Shown in pieces: positions 58,901 to 60,000 of a stretch of DNA of 60,000 nucleotides; positions within the stretch are counted from its first letter, which is position 1, and each line of letters begins with the position of its first letter. This DNA is from Liolophura sinensis (taxonomy: Eukaryota; Mollusca; Polyplacophora; Chitonida; Chitonidae). The stretch lies in assembly GCF_032854445.1 (NCBI RefSeq), contig NC_088307.1, forward strand, positions 18,540,001-18,600,000, written 5' to 3'. Both the position numbers and the translations under genes were made by a program. The notes beneath the pieces are model-generated. The model searched no databases and was not told the DNA's origin. It was given only the letters and a program-made list of their open reading frames with translations.

Positions 58901-60000
58901 GAGGCTGTGGAGAATTTTAAAAGTGTGGATGACTTTGTGCCTGATGAGGAAGAGCTTGATGCCAGCTTCTTAGAGGATACCAAAGACGCTACAAAACGAC
59001 GCATAACTAAAGATGTGACGGACACCACAGAGAGGTAGCCTTTGATGGGTGATCTCCCTTGAAAGCTCTTACTGTTCAAAATTTTGTAAATCTCTCAAAT
59101 TTGACTGTGAAATGATTTTAGGCATTGTACTGAGCATATGTTGTTTTATAATAAAGGTGGCACATCTCTCTTTTGTTATACAAAGAACTAGAAGTCAGTC
59201 TGCCATAGTTTAATTAAATATGCAAATCCCTGCACTCCTGCACAAAACTCTGCATTTCTGTCGATGGGGAAGGTAAATCCATTGACATAGAAAGTACGTT
59301 GGTAAACATTGGTTTAAGATGTGTTCTTTTACAAAATGTGACAAATAACAAAGAGTGTGCACACTTGTGTTATTTTGAGAGCAAGCTACTTTCTCTCTGG
59401 TTCACATATACAAGTAGTTTTCCTGACATTTCTGTTACCAGTGATTCTGAGGATGACAATGATGGTGGGAATCCCATGGTGGCTGGTTTTCAGGATGAGA
59501 TTGACTCTGAGGACGAAACCAGGACCAAGTCTCTGTCCAGTGGTGTTCTCACTGCCTCTGTGCCAGAGAGCTCACCCAATGTTAGCAAAGTGGAGCTCAC
59601 CAGTGACGAAGAGGAAGAAAGTGGTGTACCTGTGGTTGCCATGGAGGAGGATTTGGACTCAGATGTTGAGTCAAACCTCACGAACAGTGCTCCTGCAAAA
59701 CCTGCTGTGCTGTCCCCAGTAATCAAAAAAAAGGCCAGCAAAACTTTGTCCTCGCACAGCGGGGAGGGTGATCATGTAGGTAATTCTATGTCGGGTATGG
59801 AGCAAAAAGCATCTGCCCCTACTGTGCGCAGGAGTGATAGTTCTCACAGCGACAGCTCTCATGAACTGGAACCAGCAGCATTAATAACACCTACAAGTAA
59901 AGTCAGTGACGATGAGAAAAAGTGGACAGGCAAATCTAAGAGTGTTAGTAAAAATCCTCATGATTCCAAAGGAAGTAGCAATGGTGCTGAAACTGAAAAA
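22868..60000 (+). CDS. RABL6: RAB-like GTPase 6 gene, exons 1-11 (3' end off window)
   Basis: Atypical large Rab-like GTPase (RABL6/Parf/C9orf86 family), linked in vertebrates to cell-cycle control and ARF binding. Eleven exons join in phase into residues 1-623 (human about 729). N-terminal [10 protein letters not shown]-loop GDRNVGKT (48-55); [10 protein letters not shown] switch-I region; WDVVDKG (97-103) in place of WDTAGQE; NHRD (174-177) in place of NKxD; conserved [16 protein letters not shown]; then a Pro/Ser/Thr-rich disordered tail with the RABL6-specific blocks FFSRLF, VDDFVPD..FLEDT and [13 protein letters not shown]. All splice junctions are GT-AG. The last exon runs past 60000. 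Coding and splice frames are intact. Confidence 0.96.
24059..25598. mobile_element. 1.54-kb inverted-repeat DNA element (element G)
   Basis: Left end GAAAGAAAAGAAC...ACAACCTATACC and TTAAATGAAAGAGC; right end is the reverse complement, ~50 bp apart from an (AT)n expansion. Two further partial end copies at 25038-25138. No transposase ORF. In RABL6 intron 1. Confidence 0.75.
26137..26597. mobile_element. MITE-D, 460 bp
   Basis: TAAGCCGGGGACACACTAGA at left against reverse complement TAAAGCCAGGGACACTCTTG at right, pairing on to GATTTTNTCGCT. CpG-richer than its surroundings. Non-coding. Confidence 0.78.
26800..27065 (+). repeat. GCTTCAG-repeat tract with poly-G run
   Basis: GGCTTCAGGGGCGCTTCC, GCGCTTCAGAGGCGCTTC, GGGCTTCAAAGGTGCCTC and GGGCTTCAGAGG recur at irregular spacing, with an inverted GGCTGAAGCCCC and a run of 14 G at 26886-26899. 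Confidence 0.7.
29513..29744. mobile_element. MITE-B copy (reverse)
   Basis: TTACCCTAGTTCCTTTGCCT to AAAAAGTTGAAGAATTACAG; internal GGTTGAGTTGGCCAATTTCA is the reverse complement of the other copies. Confidence 0.75.
30330..30478 (+). mobile_element. SINE-D-type fragment
   Basis: GTTTGTCCGTAACTTGCCAG, TTTATTTCCTCCGCCCATAA, GTGAAAAATTCTTGCGTATG and an ATAAATAAAT tail. Confidence 0.6.
30650..30769 (-). mobile_element. SINE-A internal fragment
   Basis: TCTCAAGAGTATTTCAGTTC and ATTATGGTGGGAGGAAATCG through GCAGGTTGCTGGCAGACCTT; diverged tail, no head. Confidence 0.8.
32331..32684. mobile_element. Putative MITE-H, 354 bp
   Basis: Ends TACCCAGTTCACACTGGC and (reverse complement of right) TACCCTATTCACAGGGCC pair imperfectly over ~30 bp. 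Internal repeats of CCAGTTT and GTGTGAACG. Confidence 0.6.
32770..33050. repeat. Degenerate minisatellite, GGTGTC type, cluster 1
   Basis: Irregular repeats of GAGTGRGGTGYC followed by GTCTGTATGCTGAC, about 35-50 bp spacing, in RABL6 intron 1. Same family as the cluster at 34.6 kb. Confidence 0.75.
34590..35130. repeat. Degenerate minisatellite, GGTGTC type, cluster 2
   Basis: A dozen or so imperfect units built from TGAGGTGTCATCTCTGATG and TCTGTATGCTAACTGAG. Irregular period, consistent with an old array. Minus-strand reading gives [13 protein letters not shown]-type pseudo-proteins that are not genes. Confidence 0.8.
35585..35680. repeat. Dispersed direct repeat, copy 1
   Basis: CCTAGGTTGTTCTGAATGTG followed by ATCAATAAT and ACATTTGACATTTATCACC recurs at 37147-37245 with changes. 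In RABL6 intron 1; class unknown. Confidence 0.5.
36250..36720 (-). mobile_element. Old SINE-A copy split by a SINE-B insertion
   Basis: Left half (TTCAAGAATGTATTTTATTG, GGCCGTCATAATGTGGGG) and right half (ATAATGGCGGGAGGAAATCA, GGAGGAAACCCATGATT) of one reverse SINE-A lie on either side of the SINE-B at 36345-36670. Confidence 0.7.
36345..36670 (+). mobile_element. SINE-B, tRNA-derived, inserted in SINE-A
   Basis: GACCCGATAGCGCAGTTGGT A-box head, GAGGAAGTTGTAACTTCCTC body, ATTCCTTCGTCGTCATATGA end and CACTCACTCGCTCACTCAC tail. Inserted in a reverse SINE-A copy. Confidence 0.88.
37147..37245. repeat. Dispersed direct repeat, copy 2
   Basis: Second copy of the block at 35585-35680 (ATCTAGGTTGTTGTGATTGT, then CTTTGACATTTATTCACTAC). 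Confidence 0.5.
37555..37729 (+). mobile_element. SINE-A copy, 5'-truncated
   Basis: CATGGGAAGGTCTGTCAGCA, GTGGGTTTCCACCCAGCCCT, tail GTCGTAAAACTCCAATCC. In RABL6 intron 1. Confidence 0.85.
38739..38900. mobile_element. MITE-E, 162 bp
   Basis: TTAAAGGGATACAGAATTGA at left and the reverse complement of TCAATTCTGTATCGCTTTAA at right; arms pair over ~38 bp. Non-coding, in RABL6 intron 1. Confidence 0.82.
39995..40244 (-). mobile_element. SINE-A near full length
   Basis: GATTGGTGTTTTATGCCATA tail, core, and a head ending CTCGGCCACAGGGGTCC. It lies 166 bp before RABL6 exon 2. Confidence 0.87.
40411..40517 (+). CDS. RABL6: RABL6 exon 2: P-loop
   Basis: Residues 42-77, [20 protein letters not shown] and [24 protein letters not shown] is the Walker A/G1 motif. 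Acceptor GCCTTCAG, donor GTTAGT. Confidence 0.97.
42435..42566 (+). CDS. RABL6: RABL6 exon 3: G3 region
   Basis: 44 codons, phase 0, residues 78-121: [34 protein letters not shown]. The usual G3 DTAGQ is DVVDK, so the catalytic Gln of normal Rabs is absent, as in other RABL6 proteins. Acceptor TTGTCAG, donor GTGAGT. Confidence 0.96.
42630..42840. mobile_element. MITE-B copy
   Basis: CTGTAATTCTTCAACCTTTC to CGGTTGAGAAATCAGAGTAG; lies 63 bp after RABL6 exon 3. Confidence 0.8.
43160..43316 (+). mobile_element. SINE-A copy with internal deletion
   Basis: Head (AGTTAGCTGAGATGGTAAGC), GTTCAAGTCCAGCTCATGCT, then a shortened core and AAACACCAATCAGGTAAATAAA tail. Confidence 0.8.
45275..45418. mobile_element. 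Possible short MITE
   Basis: GGGGACATGGC at 45277 and GCCATGTCCCC near 45405-45415 are perfect 11-bp inverted ends of a ~140-bp segment. Too short to be sure. Confidence 0.4.
45755..45890. repeat. 67-bp direct duplication
   Basis: Two adjacent copies of a 67-bp block starting ATTATTAACRCACAAATTAA and ending TTTAGATGGTGTAC, in RABL6 intron 3, with a handful of differences. Confidence 0.85.
49068..49280. mobile_element. MITE-B copy
   Basis: GTCTTCAATCTGTTTCACAT to AAAAGGTTGAGGAATCAGGG; SINE-A follows 50 bp later. Confidence 0.75.
49331..49596 (+). mobile_element. SINE-A near full length
   Basis: GGGGCCTCTGTGGTCAAGGA head, GTGAGTTCAAGTCCAGCTCA, core, (ATAA)n tail; ends 139 bp before RABL6 exon 4. 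Confidence 0.88.
49736..49824 (+). CDS. RABL6: RABL6 exon 4
   Basis: Residues 122-150 and two bases of Trp151: [30 protein letters not shown]. Acceptor TCTCCAG, donor GTATGT preceded by CAGTG. Identical in layout to the [18 protein letters not shown] stretch of RABL6. Confidence 0.96.
50240..53392. repeat. 3.15-kb array of a 34-bp unit in RABL6 intron 4
   Basis: About 90 copies of GGTATGTACTTGTCACTGGG followed by AGTATCTGCTTTGT. The array has higher-order structure: 52020-52585 is repeated almost exactly at 52586-53151 (566 bp), and a block near 51055 recurs 431 bp later. The unit has no plus-strand stop and 34 is 1 mod 3, so long overlapping Trp/Cys-rich frames (up to 286 codons) are present but are not believable genes. 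Confidence 0.97.
53619..53638 (+). other. Poly-G run upstream of RABL6 exon 5
   Basis: A G tract broken by one C, 187 bp upstream of the exon 5 acceptor and 230 bp after the 34-bp array. Confidence 0.85.
53825..53965 (+). CDS. RABL6: RABL6 exon 5: G4 region
   Basis: Residues 151-198 (both ends split codons): [44 protein letters not shown] takes the place of the NKxD guanine-specificity motif (human NYRD). Acceptor CCCGACAG, donor GTCAGT. Confidence 0.96.
54480..54565 (+). mobile_element. SINE-A 3' fragment
   Basis: GGTTCTCTCCCACCATAATA and CATAAAACACCAATCAAAT; ends 31 bp before RABL6 exon 6. Confidence 0.8.
54597..54702 (+). CDS. RABL6: RABL6 exon 6: end of G domain
   Basis: Residues 199-233: [28 protein letters not shown], the most conserved stretch of the family. 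Acceptor CTCACCAG; the donor GTTTGT is weaker than the others. Confidence 0.96.
54806..55999. repeat. 109-bp tandem array in RABL6 intron 6
   Basis: About 11 copies of a 109-bp unit containing TTCATAAGGATAACTTTATT and CAGTCACAGTCTTGGCTTC, mostly differing at a few positions. The unit is stop-poor and 109 is 1 mod 3, generating a ladder of 88-codon ORFs every 109 bp. The array ends 740 bp before exon 7. Confidence 0.97.
56662..56758 (+). repeat. 47-bp tandem duplication of RABL6 exon 7 acceptor
   Basis: TTTTCTGTTTTCCAGAGGGA and the flanking sequence occur twice, 47 bp apart (exon starts at 56693 and 56740). Pyrimidine tract, AG and the first exonic codons RETLLG are all duplicated. Confidence 0.95.
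56740..56843 (+). CDS. RABL6: RABL6 exon 7
   Basis: Residues 234-268: [33 protein letters not shown]. The acceptor used is TTTTCCAG at 56739, the second of two tandem copies 47 bp apart. Only this copy continues exon 6 in frame; the first copy (at 56692) leads to a stop at 56759-56761. Donor GTAAGT. Confidence 0.94.
57162..57301 (+). CDS. RABL6: RABL6 exon 8: start of disordered tail
   Basis: Residues 268-314: [20 protein letters not shown] then Gln/Asn/Pro-rich sequence ending GPSNPPP. Acceptor CTTTTAG, donor GTAAAG. Low complexity explains the poor conservation with vertebrates. Confidence 0.88.
57456..57640. repeat. Dispersed repeat, copy 2
   Basis: Second copy of the repeat seen at 264-500 (CAACTATTTTTGATCACATT; TCTCTGGAACACAGTGAGAC), same orientation, in RABL6 intron 8. 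Shorter internally. Class unknown. Confidence 0.65.
57713..57919 (+). CDS. RABL6: RABL6 exon 9: Ser/Pro-rich tail with FFSRLF motif
   Basis: Residues 315-383, many SP/TP pairs, then [17 protein letters not shown], equivalent to the ..IISRLFG.. motif of vertebrate RABL6. Acceptor TTTTCAG, donor GTATTA. Confidence 0.92.
58875..59034 (+). CDS. RABL6: RABL6 exon 10: VDDFVPD block
   Basis: Residues 384-436: [20 protein letters not shown] then [12 protein letters not shown]. This acidic block is shared with vertebrate VEDFVPD..SFLEDT. Acceptor CATTTAG, donor GTAGCC. Confidence 0.94.
59442..60000 (+). CDS. RABL6: RABL6 exon 11 (open at window end)
   Basis: Residues 437-623 and beyond. It begins [20 protein letters not shown], a recognised RABL6 block, followed by long acidic/Ser-rich sequence with SDEEEES and a Ser/His stretch. 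No stop before 60000. The lysine-rich C-terminus of the family is expected further right. Confidence 0.94.

Overview
This 60 kb window is nuclear DNA of an animal, most likely a marine lophotrochozoan and probably a mollusc. It has two spliced protein genes with GT-AG introns, AT-rich introns, abundant tRNA-derived SINEs of the MetaSINE type, many short inverted-repeat DNA elements, several minisatellites, and many copies of the self-complementary word ACATGTACATGT. The species cannot be named from sequence alone.

The window holds one divergent (head-to-head) gene pair. On the minus strand, from 22104 leftwards, lies the mitochondrial aspartyl-tRNA synthetase gene (DARS2). Eleven coding exons were assembled here, from the mitochondrial presequence to residue ~388, all with matching splice phases. 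The rest of the catalytic domain must lie left of position 1, because no further exon was found in 1-4141. On the plus strand, from 22868 rightwards, lies RABL6 (RAB-like GTPase 6). Eleven coding exons were assembled, covering residues 1-623; the last exon is still open at 60000. The two start codons are 763 bp apart, so the genes probably share a bidirectional promoter. The genes are not functionally linked: one charges mitochondrial tRNA-Asp, the other is an atypical Rab-family GTPase.

Layout: 1-4141 intron or downstream part of DARS2, full of SINEs and MITEs; 4142-22104 DARS2 exons 11 to 1; 22105-22867 intergenic promoter; 22868-22991 RABL6 exon 1; 22992-40410 a 17.4 kb first intron without recognisable exons; 40411-60000 RABL6 exons 2-11. 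The introns carry large tandem arrays: 34 bp at 7.57 kb, 25 bp at 14.64 kb, degenerate GGTGTC-type units at 32.8 and 34.6 kb, 34 bp over 3.15 kb at 50.24 kb, and 109 bp at 54.8 kb.

The most unusual signals concern splice sites. DARS2 exon 8 is followed by five tandem partial copies of its own 3' half, four of which keep an intact 5' splice site. RABL6 exon 7 has a 47-bp tandem duplication of its 3' splice site. The 34-bp array in RABL6 intron 4 repeats a 9-nt string identical to the authentic donor of the preceding exon. Nested insertions with clean target-site duplications give a relative chronology of the SINE and MITE families.
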